From: an uncultured Christensenella sp. | GTDB taxonomy: Bacteria; Bacillota; Clostridia; Christensenellales; UBA1750 | Reading direction: 5' to 3' | DNA length: 36,035 nt | NCBI GenBank assembly: GCA_905193155.1 | Contig: CAJJNQ010000026.1 | Location: 1-36,035 of the forward strand | Shown: one piece after another, positions 6,264 through 14,138 of the stretch | How positions within the stretch are numbered: position 1 is the first letter of the stretch | How the letters are laid out: each line of letters starts with the position of its first letter | The notes under the pieces: model-generated | Database searches by the model: none | Told to the model about the DNA's origin: nothing | Seen by the model: the letters and a program-made list of their open reading frames with translations, nothing else | Translations under genes and position numbers: made by a program

Positions 6264-7571
6264 TCATCCTCTTGCGCGCTTGCGCATTGCGAAGGCTGCC
6301 GTGCCGGCCGCCAGCAGCGCCAGCACCCATGCCGCGCCGTCATTCCCGCCCGTCTTCGGCGCAACGTCACTGTCCGGTGCAGGAACCGGGGTCGGCGTCG
6401 GGGGCGGCGTCGGGGCGCTCGTCTCGCTGTAATCGGGGTACGCCTCGGGCTCGGTGTAGCTGGGAGTGGGTTCGGGCTGTTTTCTCTCCTCCACTTCCTC
6501 GCTGAAGCCGCAGTACTGACAAACCTTCCTCACCTTGCGCAGGAAGGAGCCGTCGGCCTGCTCCGTCCAGGGCATGATTTCCGTCACATCAAAGGCGTCG
6601 TCCTTGTACCCGTCGGTATACTTGTCATTCTCGGTGTCAATGGCATGGCCGGTCTTCTTGCCGTCCTGCCAGACCACCGTGCCGTCGATGCTGACGATCG
6701 TGCGTCCGGAATTATTCGTTGCATTTTTGAACTCGAAAAGCTTGGAGCAGCTGGTGTCCTTCTCTGCCTTTTCTTCGTTTTTGTTGTCCTTGTTGTCCGG
6801 GGTAATGCCCGTGACGGTGTTCTTCCCTTCGATGTTGATGCGGTACTTAAAATCGCCCATGTTGAAGTCGTTGATGTTCATCACGCACTTGCCGTCCTTC
6901 TCGGAAACGACCGTGCAGTTTTTGAAGTTCACCGTGATGTCATTCTTTCCCGCGCCATAATCCGTGTAGACATTGATCGTTTTGCCCGAAGAATGGAACG
7001 TGCAGCCGTCAAAGGTCATCTCCGGAGAAGAATACGTCCAGATCGCATAATCCCCCGCCGGCGCGTTGAAGGTCGTGTTCGTGAAGCGGGCGGTCTGATA
7101 TCCCCAGTAGAAGGTCTTGCCGTTGATGGTGCAATTCTCCACGGCGGTGTGGTCGATGCGGATAAAGCCCAGATAATCCGCCGTTCCGGACTGCAACGTC
7201 ATGTTTTTGAACGTGATGCTGTTGCAGCCGTCAAAGGAATAATCACCATTATATTCCGTGCCGAAATACGCCGGATCGGGAATTGTCGCGCCAATGCCCC
7301 ATTTGGTCTTGTCCGCGCCCTGCCCCACGAAAGTCAGGCTCTTATTCGGCGACGCCGCTTTGTAGGTTGTATACAGTCCCTCGCCCAGCACGATCGTATC
7401 TCCATCCTGCGCGGCGGCAATCGCGTCTGCCAGCGTATTGTATTGGGTCTCTCCGATCATCGCCTTTCCCGCTTCCGGCACAGCTGAATCCGCCAGCGCA
7501 GGCACCGTCAGCAGCCCTGTCAGCAGCAGCGCACAGAGCGTCAAGATTCCCCATCGTTTCAGTGTTTTCAA
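6264..7571 (-). CDS. Secreted beta-helix surface protein with LPXTG-like anchor
   Basis: 435 residues. A signal peptide (KRW, then a hydrophobic run, cleavage likely after Ala27 in PALA-D) leads into a domain (about 30-260) of repeated short strands such as ITFKNMTLQSGT, MTFDGCTFHSSG and ITVNFKNCTVV, typical of right-handed parallel beta-helices (pectin-lyase-like fold). A CQYCG pair follows, then a Pro/Thr-rich stalk (about 355-400), then APKTG (404-408), a hydrophobic segment and the basic tail RKRARG: a sortase sorting signal with Ala in place of Leu. Translation starts at TTG (7571), nine bases after GGAGG. No catalytic residues can be assigned; it may bind or cleave glycans or act as an adhesin. 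Monocistronic, with clear promoter and terminator. Confidence 0.75.
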   Translation of the reverse strand: MKTLKRWGILTLCALLLTGLLTVPALADSAVPEAGKAMIGETQYNTLADAIAAAQDGDTIVLGEGLYTTYKAASPNKSLTFVGQGADKTKWGIGATIPDPAYFGTEYNGDYSFDGCNSITFKNMTLQSGTADYLGFIRIDHTAVENCTINGKTFYWGYQTARFTNTTFNAPAGDYAIWTYSSPEMTFDGCTFHSSGKTINVYTDYGAGKNDITVNFKNCTVVSEKDGKCVMNINDFNMGDFKYRINIEGKNTVTGITPDNKDNKNEEKAEKDTSCSKLFEFKNATNNSGRTIVSIDGTVVWQDGKKTGHAIDTENDKYTDGYKDDAFDVTEIMPWTEQADGSFLRKVRKVCQYCGFSEEVEERKQPEPTPSYTEPEAYPDYSETSAPTPPPTPTPVPAPDSDVAPKTGGNDGAAWVLALLAAGTAAFAMRKRARG

Positions 7572-7604
7572 TGGATATTCCCTCCTTTGTCCTTCTGCTT
7601 CAGC

Positions 7605-7633
7605 ATTTTATCACATCGCTATATTATTTTCAA
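7605..7633 (-). promoter_or_regulatory. Promoter of the surface protein gene
   Basis: TTGAAA (7633-7628), 17-bp spacer, TAAAAT (7610-7605) with a TGn extension, about 34 bp before the TTG start. Confidence 0.75.
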
Positions 7634-7709
7634 CCTCTTTTCTTTTTTCGCAATATTATTTTAGTTTTAGCCCAATCTAATTGCCTCAGGGATGTCCCGC
7701 GCTCCCGAC

Positions 7710-7750
7710 AAAAAAAAGGAGCCTGACGGTCTGAATGACCGTCAGGCTCC
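7710..7750 (-). terminator. Terminator of the sugar catabolic operon
   Basis: Perfect 13-bp stem (GGAGCCTGACGGT and its complement) with a six-base loop, followed on the minus strand by eight T residues; 22 bp after the isomerase stop codon. Confidence 0.92.
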
Positions 7751-7771
7751 GCAGTAATGCTTTTTTTCAGA

Positions 7772-9163
7772 TCACTTGCCCAGCACGCGGCTGACAGGAT
7801 CCATGGGATCGGGCTCAACCGCGCCCAGGTATTTGCAGGCTTCGGAAAGAATCTGGCTGTAAGAGCCGAACGCGCCCGCGACATGGTGGATGTAGGGCCC
7901 AAAGACCAGCTTTTCCTCCCACTTTTCCCAGTCGCTGACCTTGACCCAGACATAGGTGCCGCCCTTGGCGGGGCCGTCCACAGCCTTGCCCTGACCGCTC
8001 ATCAGGGTGTACTTGCCCTCCAGCGCGTCCATGCGGCAGATGGTCACATCGCCGTTGCGCAGCTCAAACTGACCCTGACCGCCCTCGGCGATGGCGGGCT
8101 TGCTGCCCGGATGCGCCAGCGACACGGGGAACGGTCCGCAGTGCCAGAACAGCTCGGTGTTGTCGTCGTTGGCATTGCGCACGGTGATGTCCGCAAAGAA
8201 GATGGGCTCTCTGCCCAGCGTCGCGGCCTGGAGCATCACGGCGGAAACCGCGCCCAGCACGTCGCTCTCGCACGCGCAGGGGATGCCCAGGTCCGCCAGC
8301 ATGCCGATCACCTGGCAGCCGCCCACGCCGATGGCCTGACCCAGCACGGTCCAGCATTCCAGCGCCACGCCGTCGGACTTGGAGGCCTTCACCTTGTCGA
8401 TCAGCGCCAGCTTCAATGCCTGCTGCGCACGCTGCTTATCGATGGGCATGGCGGAAACATCCACCTTGGCGGCGTATTCCTTTACGCCCGCCTCCACCTC
8501 TTCGGTGCGGGTTTCGAGGATCTTCTGCACATCCTTGGCCAGGATTGCGGAGGTATAGGGCGTCACTTCGATGCCGAAGTTGCGCAGCAGCTCGTCCTCG
8601 TTGTAGATGACGGAAAGGAACGGCTGCGGGCGGGAGCCGACCGACAGGATGCGCATGCCGCGCGCCTTCTTGACGACCGCCGCCACGGAACAGAAGTCGA
8701 TAAAGCCCTTTTGGAACATCTCGCCGTCCACATCGCTGTTGATGATGTAGGAGAACGGCACGCGGTAGCGCTGCAAGCACTTGGTGGAGGCCAGCGTTCC
8801 GCACTGGGTATCGCGGTCGCGCATACCGGGCACGGGCAGCGGGTCGCGGTTGCCCCAGACCAGCACGGGCAGCTTCATCATCGCGCCCAGCCGACCGACG
8901 ACTTCCTCGTTGCCGAAATCGCAGTGCGGCATGAACAGCGCGTCCGCCTTCTGCTCCAGCAGGTATTCGCGCACAGCGTCCAGCTGATCCGCATCATAGA
9001 GGATGCCTTCGGGCAGCACGCCCTCCAGATCGCACAGCGCAACCGCGTCGGGCGCAATCTGCCTGCACTTGTTCAGGAAGAGGTTTTTCTGCTCCAGTGC
9101 GGAAACCATGTCCGTGAATCCGCGCTTGATGGGAACGATACCGATCTTGACGAATTTTTCCAT
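7772..9163 (-). CDS. L-fucose/L-arabinose isomerase family protein
   Basis: 463 residues, similar in pattern to the FucI-related isomerases (COG2407): RDRDTQCGTLASTKCLQRY, VGSRPQPF, the long motif region around ECWTVLGQAIGVGGCQVIGM, then ACESDVLGAVSAVMLQ and ADITVRNANDDNTELFWHCG with candidate metal ligands Glu, Asp and His. Such enzymes interconvert aldoses and ketoses with a divalent metal. The sugar cannot be read from sequence. It is the last gene of an operon with a PfkB kinase, GNAT and class II aldolase, so the likely flow is isomerisation, phosphorylation, then aldol cleavage to triose units. GGAGGGG precedes the ATG by nine bases. Confidence 0.85.
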   Translation of the reverse strand: MEKFVKIGIVPIKRGFTDMVSALEQKNLFLNKCRQIAPDAVALCDLEGVLPEGILYDADQLDAVREYLLEQKADALFMPHCDFGNEEVVGRLGAMMKLPVLVWGNRDPLPVPGMRDRDTQCGTLASTKCLQRYRVPFSYIINSDVDGEMFQKGFIDFCSVAAVVKKARGMRILSVGSRPQPFLSVIYNEDELLRNFGIEVTPYTSAILAKDVQKILETRTEEVEAGVKEYAAKVDVSAMPIDKQRAQQALKLALIDKVKASKSDGVALECWTVLGQAIGVGGCQVIGMLADLGIPCACESDVLGAVSAVMLQAATLGREPIFFADITVRNANDDNTELFWHCGPFPVSLAHPGSKPAIAEGGQGQFELRNGDVTICRMDALEGKYTLMSGQGKAVDGPAKGGTYVWVKVSDWEKWEEKLVFGPYIHHVAGAFGSYSQILSEACKYLGAVEPDPMDPVSRVLGK

Positions 9164-9226
9164 TGAGTAGCCCCTCCGTTTCGTTTATTTTGAATGTGCT
9201 GCTTCAAATTCTTTATTTTTGAGAAA

Positions 9227-10183
9227 TCAGGCGTTAAAGGTTTCGTAGAGCTTGGTCTTTTCCTCGATCAGGCTGCGGTCGCATTCGCCGGTGGCCATGA
9301 AGTCCTTGACCATCTGCAAGGTGGGCGTGGCGGCTCTTCCGCCGATGCCGGTGCACTTGATGGCGGAAACCGCGTTGGCAAACTGCGCGCACTGATCGGG
9401 CGGGAGCTTTTCCTCCATCATCGCGTAGAGGAAACCGCCGTGGTAGACGTCGCCCGCGCCGAGGGTATCGACCACCTTGACCTTGTAGCCGGGCGCGAAA
9501 TAATAGCCGTCCTTCCACGCCACAACCGATCCCTTGTCGCCCAGCGTAAACACCACGATGCGCGGACCCTTTTCCATCACGGAGCGGAGATTCTTTTCAT
9601 ATTCCTCGCTGTCGCCGAAGAGCTTGGTGTAGTAGAACTCCGAGCCGATGAATACGTCGATCTCCGGCAGGAACTGCTGCGCCTGCTCGGAATAGCCGTC
9701 GCCGTCATAGCACACGGTGCCGCCGTTTTCGTGTATGATCTCCGCCAGCCGGTGGGAAACCACGTCCGGGTTTTCCAGATGCAGCACCTGGTGCCGGCGC
9801 ACAAATTCCTCGTCGATGTCCTCTACGGTGTATTTGCGCACCGTGCCGGGGCGGGAGATGATGTTGCGCCCGTGGGTGATGGGGTCGGAGAGCACGAGCG
9901 AGAAATAGTTGGTGCCGTCGCGCACCATGCGGCTGGTATCGACATTGTACCGGCCATAGTCCTTGACGAGAAAATCGCCGTAGCTATCCGCGCCGACGGT
10001 GCCGATCATCGAGGACGCGCCGCCGAGCTGACCGAAGGCGGTCAGCGCCGAGGACACCTTTCCGCCGCCCTGCCAGCTGGTCTGCAGCATCCGCGCACCC
10101 TCGTCCTTCTTCGTGGGCAGGTGGTCGATGTGCACCAGGTTGTCGATAAACGGCGTGCCGTAGGCAATCAGATCTCTTTTCAT
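9227..10183 (-). CDS. PfkB family carbohydrate kinase
   Basis: 318 residues. Both ribokinase-family signatures are present: the substrate-binding glycine-rich WQGGGKVSSALTAFGQLGG (37-55) and the C-terminal VVDTLGAGDVYHGGF (237-251), with Asp245 as catalytic base and GAG as anion hole. It phosphorylates a sugar or sugar derivative with ATP in the cytoplasm. The operon context (FucI-like isomerase downstream, class II aldolase upstream) points to a ketose that is then cleaved. The ribosome binding site GGAAGG overlaps the end of the GNAT gene, whose stop is only six bases before the ATG, so translation is probably coupled. Confidence 0.9.
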   Translation of the reverse strand: MKRDLIAYGTPFIDNLVHIDHLPTKKDEGARMLQTSWQGGGKVSSALTAFGQLGGASSMIGTVGADSYGDFLVKDYGRYNVDTSRMVRDGTNYFSLVLSDPITHGRNIISRPGTVRKYTVEDIDEEFVRRHQVLHLENPDVVSHRLAEIIHENGGTVCYDGDGYSEQAQQFLPEIDVFIGSEFYYTKLFGDSEEYEKNLRSVMEKGPRIVVFTLGDKGSVVAWKDGYYFAPGYKVKVVDTLGAGDVYHGGFLYAMMEEKLPPDQCAQFANAVSAIKCTGIGGRAATPTLQMVKDFMATGECDRSLIEEKTKLYETFNA

Positions 10184-10189
10184 GGGGTT

Positions 10190-10762
10190 TCAACCTTCCT
10201 GAGAAAACTCGCTGTATTTTTCTTCAAATTCTTCCTTGGTCATGCCGAATTCGATCAGGTCCCAATAGCGCCCCTTGGTATAGCCGACCTCGCGCTGACG
10301 GCCCTCGCGCACAAAGCCGAGCCGGTCGTGCAGGCCGATCGAAGCCTCGTTGAATTCATAGGCCGCTGCGTTGCACTTATGGAACCGCAATTCCATAAAG
10401 TAAAAGCGCATCAGCAGCAAAATCGCCTCGGAGGCATAGCCCTTGTGGCGGAACTCCTCCTGAATGCCCAGCCCATAGCTGAACGAACCCATGCGCACAT
10501 CCACGCTGTGGGCGTTGATGGAGCCGACGACCTGCCCCTCTTTGTTTTCAATCACGAAGCGGTAGCTTTGCATCTCGCTTTCGCGCTTGATCCTTTCCGG
10601 GAAATCCTGCCGCAGCATCCATTCGGGGCGGGGCAGGGGGATGCAGTCGTCGCAGCGGGACATATCGGTATCCTTATTGCGATCGTTTTCGACCCAGATT
10701 TCGACGTCCTGCGGCTCCAGCGCGCGCAGGCGCACGCGCTTGCCGGTAAAACAATTCTTCAT
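10190..10762 (-). CDS. GNAT family N-acetyltransferase (RimJ/RimL-like)
   Basis: 190 residues. The N-terminal VRLRALEPQDVEIWVEND is typical of RimJ/RimL-type enzymes, and EEFRHKGYASEAILLL (about 117-132) is the acetyl-CoA-binding motif A, followed by CNAAAYEFNEASIGLHDRLGF, the usual second half. It would transfer an acetyl group to an amine on a protein or small molecule; the target is unknown. It lies inside the sugar operon between aldolase and kinase, with short spacers on both sides, so it is co-expressed and may act on a pathway intermediate such as an amino sugar, though that is inference. Confidence 0.85.
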   Translation of the reverse strand: MKNCFTGKRVRLRALEPQDVEIWVENDRNKDTDMSRCDDCIPLPRPEWMLRQDFPERIKRESEMQSYRFVIENKEGQVVGSINAHSVDVRMGSFSYGLGIQEEFRHKGYASEAILLLMRFYFMELRFHKCNAAAYEFNEASIGLHDRLGFVREGRQREVGYTKGRYWDLIEFGMTKEEFEEKYSEFSQEG

Positions 10763-10807
10763 GGGAACTCTCTCCCTTCCGTAAGCCGCAGGCCGCCGTC
10801 TGTCTTT

Positions 10808-11656
10808 TTAGATCACGCGCAGGCCCTTGGGGTTGACCATGTTGATCTTGTGCTTGACCAGTTCCTTGCAGGCGTCCTTGCAGTCGCACAGCACCTGAAG
10901 GCCGCCCTTATTGCCCTTATCCAGCGAGGCCTTCATGGCGTTGGAGAGCGCCATGTTGTATTCGGTGAAAATGTTGAACTTGCTCATGCCCTCCAGTGCG
11001 CAGCGGCCGAACTGGTCGTCCGGGATGCCGCTGCCGCCGTGCAGCACGAGGGGCAGATCGAGCGCGGCGCGCAGCTCGCGCAGGCGCTCAAAGGACAGGT
11101 TGGGCGTGGCGATGTAGTTGCCGTGGGCGTTGCCGATGGCGATGGCGAGCGAATCGCAGCCGGTGCGCTCGACAAACTCGACGGCCTGCTTGACGTCGGT
11201 GTAGTTATCGGGGTTGTTGACGTCGTTGGCATTGCCCGCGTTGCCGACCTTGCCCAGCTCCGCCTCGACCACGATGCCCATCTGGTGGGCGATGTCCACG
11301 ACCTCCTTGGTCAGGCGGACGTTTTCCTCAAAGTCGTAGTGCGAGCCGTCGATCATCACGGAATCGAAGTGCTTCATGCGGCTGATGCAGATCTCCGCCG
11401 TGGGGCAGTGATCCAGATGGAACGCCACCGGCACCTTGGCCTTGGAGGCGTAGTATTTGGTGACCATCTCCGCCACCGCGGGATCCATGTTGGTCTCAAA
11501 GCCGAAGTAGTGGCCGATCAGCACGGGCATGCCGACTTCCTCCGCCGCCTCGATCGCCCAGCGGATCATCTCATAGTTGATACAGTTGAACATGGGCGTG
11601 CCGTAGCCCTGCTTCAAACCGTCCTGAAAGATTTCCATCGTCGATACGTAAGGCAT
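10808..11656 (-). CDS. Class II fructose-bisphosphate/tagatose-bisphosphate-type aldolase
   Basis: 282 residues. Class II zinc aldolase signatures: AFHLDHC with Asp82 and His83, VEAELGKVG (130-138), GNAHG with His178, and LHGGSG with His206; His83, His178 and His206 form the metal site. It cleaves a ketose (bis)phosphate to a triose phosphate and an aldehyde. Whether the substrate is fructose, tagatose or another ketose phosphate cannot be told. The start is the ATG at 11656, nine bases after GGGGAGG; an upstream in-frame ATG in the ribosome binding site is rejected. It is the first gene of the operon and sits behind a TTGTGA/TAACAT promoter. A glycolytic FbaA role is possible, but the operon favours a dedicated sugar pathway. 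Confidence 0.9.
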   Translation of the reverse strand: MPYVSTMEIFQDGLKQGYGTPMFNCINYEMIRWAIEAAEEVGMPVLIGHYFGFETNMDPAVAEMVTKYYASKAKVPVAFHLDHCPTAEICISRMKHFDSVMIDGSHYDFEENVRLTKEVVDIAHQMGIVVEAELGKVGNAGNANDVNNPDNYTDVKQAVEFVERTGCDSLAIAIGNAHGNYIATPNLSFERLRELRAALDLPLVLHGGSGIPDDQFGRCALEGMSKFNIFTEYNMALSNAMKASLDKGNKGGLQVLCDCKDACKELVKHKINMVNPKGLRVI

Positions 11657-11696
11657 AAATTCAAACCTCCCCATGGTTTTTATTTTTCTTAACAAT

Positions 11697-11725
11697 ATGT
11701 TAGCACAGATTTGTTTTCTTCACAA
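11697..11725 (-). promoter_or_regulatory. Promoter of the sugar catabolic operon
   Basis: TTGTGA (11725-11720), 17-bp spacer, extended -10 TGC-TAACAT (11702-11697). The leader is short, with GGGGAGG before the aldolase start. The upstream stretch to 11956 is T-rich on the plus strand and shows no gene. Confidence 0.65.
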
Positions 11726-11956
11726 TTCCATTTCCCAAATTCCCCTCGTTTTTTTCATATTGTGCAACGCTGTTTTGCAATAATGTTTCGGTTTTACCTT
11801 TCTTTCCTTTGAGCGGACAGCCGGGGAGCGCGCTCCGGTTATTTCCTGCGTTCCGCATCTGCTCCTGTCGCGCGCAGCGTCGTTTCCTGCACGCCGATCT
11901 CTGCCGTTTCTTCGGCTCCCTTATGTTTCTTTCCGGTTTTTCGTTTTTCCTCATAC

Positions 11957-11988
11957 AAAAAAGCTCCGGTCTTTCGTCCGGAGCTTTC
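11957..11988 (-). terminator. Terminator of the HEAT-repeat gene
   Basis: AAAGCTCCGG and its complement around ACGAAAGA, followed on the minus strand by TTTTTT; 15 bp past the stop codon. Confidence 0.9.
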
Positions 11989-12002
11989 TGTTTGGCGGAG
12001 GG

Positions 12003-13151
12003 TCAGTCCTTATACCCGATGTACTCGTAATCGACGATCTCGCCCTCGTCGTTCTTCCTTTCCTCGATCAGGTGCACACCCTCTTCGGTAATCAATTTAT
12101 CATCGTAGAGACGGTGCAGCAGCTTCCCCGCGCGCAGGCGCACGTCCTGCTCTTCGTAGCGCACCATGTCCACCAGCCGTTTGACGAGCACAGGACGGGT
12201 GTTGCCATGCCGCGCCAGCACATAGGCGGCATCCACGCTGGCGGCCTTGGTCTGCACGAACCACAGCAGCAGCGCGCTGCGGGCGTTGTCGCGGTCGAGC
12301 CGTTCGATCAGCGCGGCGATGTATTTCCACAGGCTTTCGTCCATCTGGTTCATGCACGCCATCAGCGACTGGCCGAACTCATCGGCGGCCTTGGGCGGCA
12401 TCACCTCAAAGAGAATGCCCGTCAGCTCCTCGTTGGGCATGCACTCCATCAGCAGCATCACGCGGCTCACATCGGAAAAGTTTTCCCCGACATAGCCCGC
12501 CAGCGCTTCCTCGCCCTCCAGGCCCTTGGCAGCCAGCGCATGCGCCGCCTGGACGCGCAGCCTTGCGGGCGCGTTTTCCTCCTCACGCAGGAAGTGGTGC
12601 AGCGCCTTGACGGTGCTCACGTCGTCCACCTCGCTCAACAGCGCCAGGATGTCGCGGCAGATGCTCTGCTGCCACATCCGCGTTTTCGACCCCGCGGCTT
12701 CCCGCCCGGCCATCTCGCGCAGCAGCTTTTCCAGCGGCGGCACCATCTCGGCGCGTTTCTTGCCGTGCAGCGCGGCCAGCACATCGGGCGCGAGCCGTTC
12801 GTTTTCGAGGGCCTTGAGCAATCCGTCCAGCGCCAGGTCGGATTCCATATTGGTCAGCGCGGCCAGCACGGGCTTGGCCAGCTCGTATTTCCCCGTCAGC
12901 AGCGCGTCGCAGAGCGCGGGCACGGCTGCGTCGTTGCGGATCTCCGTCAGCGCCTGCTGTGCCGGCTCCCACACCGCGATGTCGTCGTCCGATGCCAGCT
13001 GAAGCAGCGCGCGCGCCGCTTCACCGTCGCCGATCTCTGCCAGCGCACGGGCGGCGTCCAGCTGCTTCTGCCCCCTGCGCCGTCTTGCCGTTCGGGTCAG
13101 CGCACCGATCTTTCGATTCTTTTTCATATATTCCACACTGAAGATGGACAT
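12003..13151 (-). CDS. HEAT-repeat domain protein
   Basis: 382 residues of alpha-helical repeats. Helix pairs such as LDAARALAEIGDGEAARALLQLA, VPALCDALLTGKYELAKPVLAALTNM and LRVQAAHALAAKGL recur from about residue 25 to the C-terminus, the pattern of HEAT/armadillo scaffolds. The N-terminus is very basic (TRTARRRRGQKQ). No signal peptide, membrane segment or catalytic motif is visible, so a cytoplasmic protein-binding role is likely but unspecific. The start is taken as the ATG at 13151 behind GGAGTGGAAG; a more upstream ATG lacks a ribosome binding site. It is transcribed alone, with its own terminator. Confidence 0.75.
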   Translation of the reverse strand: MSIFSVEYMKKNRKIGALTRTARRRRGQKQLDAARALAEIGDGEAARALLQLASDDDIAVWEPAQQALTEIRNDAAVPALCDALLTGKYELAKPVLAALTNMESDLALDGLLKALENERLAPDVLAALHGKKRAEMVPPLEKLLREMAGREAAGSKTRMWQQSICRDILALLSEVDDVSTVKALHHFLREEENAPARLRVQAAHALAAKGLEGEEALAGYVGENFSDVSRVMLLMECMPNEELTGILFEVMPPKAADEFGQSLMACMNQMDESLWKYIAALIERLDRDNARSALLLWFVQTKAASVDAAYVLARHGNTRPVLVKRLVDMVRYEEQDVRLRAGKLLHRLYDDKLITEEGVHLIEERKNDEGEIVDYEYIGYKD

Positions 13152-13278
13152 TTTTCTTCCACTCCCATCTGCGTTTCGCATTCCTGTTTTCCGTTTTGAT
13201 TATAGCAACAGTTTTCGCAGCTGGCAAGCCGGAGCGCGTCCCCTCTCCCCAATTCCGCGCGCAATCGCCCCAGGAACG

Positions 13279-13422
13279 GGGAGGCCCGACGCTTCCGCCG
13301 CGCAGCGGCGGCGCGGGCGCGGCGCGCAGCGCCGCACCCACGGCCCAGCTTCGCTGGGCAAGCGTCGGGCCTCCCGCCCGTCAGCGGCGGCGGGGGCAAA
13401 GCCCCCGCCGCCGCTGACGGGC
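13279..13422. repeat. GC-rich multi-hairpin inverted repeat
   Basis: Outer perfect 16-bp arms (13279-13294 and 13360-13375) enclose three hairpins: CCGCCGC-GCA-GCGGCGG, GCGGCGC-GCA-GCGCCGC and CCCAGC-TTC-GCTGGG. Directly after comes a perfect 22-bp stem (13376-13397 and 13401-13422) with only an AAA loop. It lies between the rplQ terminator and the HEAT gene start. The rest of 13152-13454 shows no gene. It resembles the element at 5144-5241 in layout but not in sequence. Confidence 0.85.
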
Positions 13423-13454
13423 CATTCTTCCCCCGTTTCTCCCTGCAAACACGC

Positions 13455-13486
13455 AAAAAAGAACGCCCCCACTTGCATGGGAACGT
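13455..13486 (-). terminator. Terminator of the ribosomal superoperon
   Basis: On the minus strand ACGTTCCCA pairs with TGGGGGCGT (two wobble pairs) around TGCAAG and is followed by TCTTTTTT. It lies 27 bases after the rplQ stop. Confidence 0.8.
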
Positions 13487-13512
13487 CCCTTTTGTTTCTA
13501 TCGGTTCACCGA

Positions 13513-14025
13513 TTAGATGAGCTCCAGGATGACCTGCTCGGCAGCGTCGCCCTTGCGGGGACCCATCTTCAGGATACGGGTGTAACCGCCGCCCTGGCCG
13601 AGTTCTTCCTTACGCTTGTTGTACTTGGGCGCGTACTCGCGGAACATCTTCTCCACAACGGGATGCTTGTTGTCCTTGGTACGAGCCTTGAAGTCCGCCT
13701 TGGACTCATCGTCCTTCTTCTGCTCCGGGATGTCGTACAGGTACGCCATCAGGATGCGGCGCGCGTGCAGCTTGCTGGGCGCGTCGTTGACGAAGGTTTC
13801 GGTGACTTCCTGACCCTTGTCGTTCTTGTAGGTCTTGGTGACTTCAACGGTGTTATCACACTCGCGCATGGCAAGAGTAATGAGCTTTTCCGCGATGGAG
13901 CGCACCTCCTTGGCGCGATCCAGGGTGGTGACGATCTTGCCGTTCCAGATCAGCTGGGTGACCTGGTTGCGCAGGAGTGCCTTACGCTGGTCAGCCGGGC
14001 GGCCGAGCTTGCGTTCAGTGGCCAT
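13513..14025 (-). CDS. rplQ: 50S ribosomal protein L17
   Basis: 170 residues, longer than the common 115-130. The N-terminal MATERKLGRPADQRKALLRN and C-terminal GGYTRILKMGPRKGDAAEQVILELI are conserved L17. The extra length comes from insertions at about 56-83 (charged, beta-like) and 100-120 (EQKKDDESKADFK), a form I associate with Clostridia. It sits on the large subunit near the exit tunnel. The start is the ATG at 14025 after a GGAGG site; the open frame extends upstream through a GC-rich hairpin and is not used. Last gene of the superoperon, after rpoA. Confidence 0.96.
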   Translation of the reverse strand: MATERKLGRPADQRKALLRNQVTQLIWNGKIVTTLDRAKEVRSIAEKLITLAMRECDNTVEVTKTYKNDKGQEVTETFVNDAPSKLHARRILMAYLYDIPEQKKDDESKADFKARTKDNKHPVVEKMFREYAPKYNKRKEELGQGGGYTRILKMGPRKGDAAEQVILELI

Positions 14026-14053
14026 GGTTGTTTCCCTCCTTGCAAATCGCCCT

Positions 14054-14074
14054 GCGGGCGGGGCATCCGCCCGC
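14054..14074. other. Intergenic hairpin between rpoA and rplQ
   Basis: GCGGGCGG (14054-14061), loop GGCAT, CCGCCCGC (14067-14074). There is no T-run, so it is not a terminator; it may tune rplQ translation or stabilise the processed mRNA. Confidence 0.6.
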
Positions 14075-14138
14075 ACGGGTGTATGGTGCTTCTGTTTCGC
14101 ACCTGCATTCGCATCAAAAAGTTGTTACGCTGCGGGGC

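Noticed and set aside
5125..6432. Plus-strand frame opposite larE
   Set aside because: Antisense to a clear LarE sequence and running through the GC-rich inverted repeat; no domain visible.
11700..11954. 84-codon minus-strand frame upstream of the sugar operon
   Set aside because: It would overlap the operon promoter, lacks a convincing ribosome binding site and has no recognisable sequence pattern.
13423..13512. Additional gene between the HEAT gene and rplQ
   Set aside because: Open frames here are very Arg/Ala/Gly-rich, run across the palindromes, and lack ribosome binding sites.
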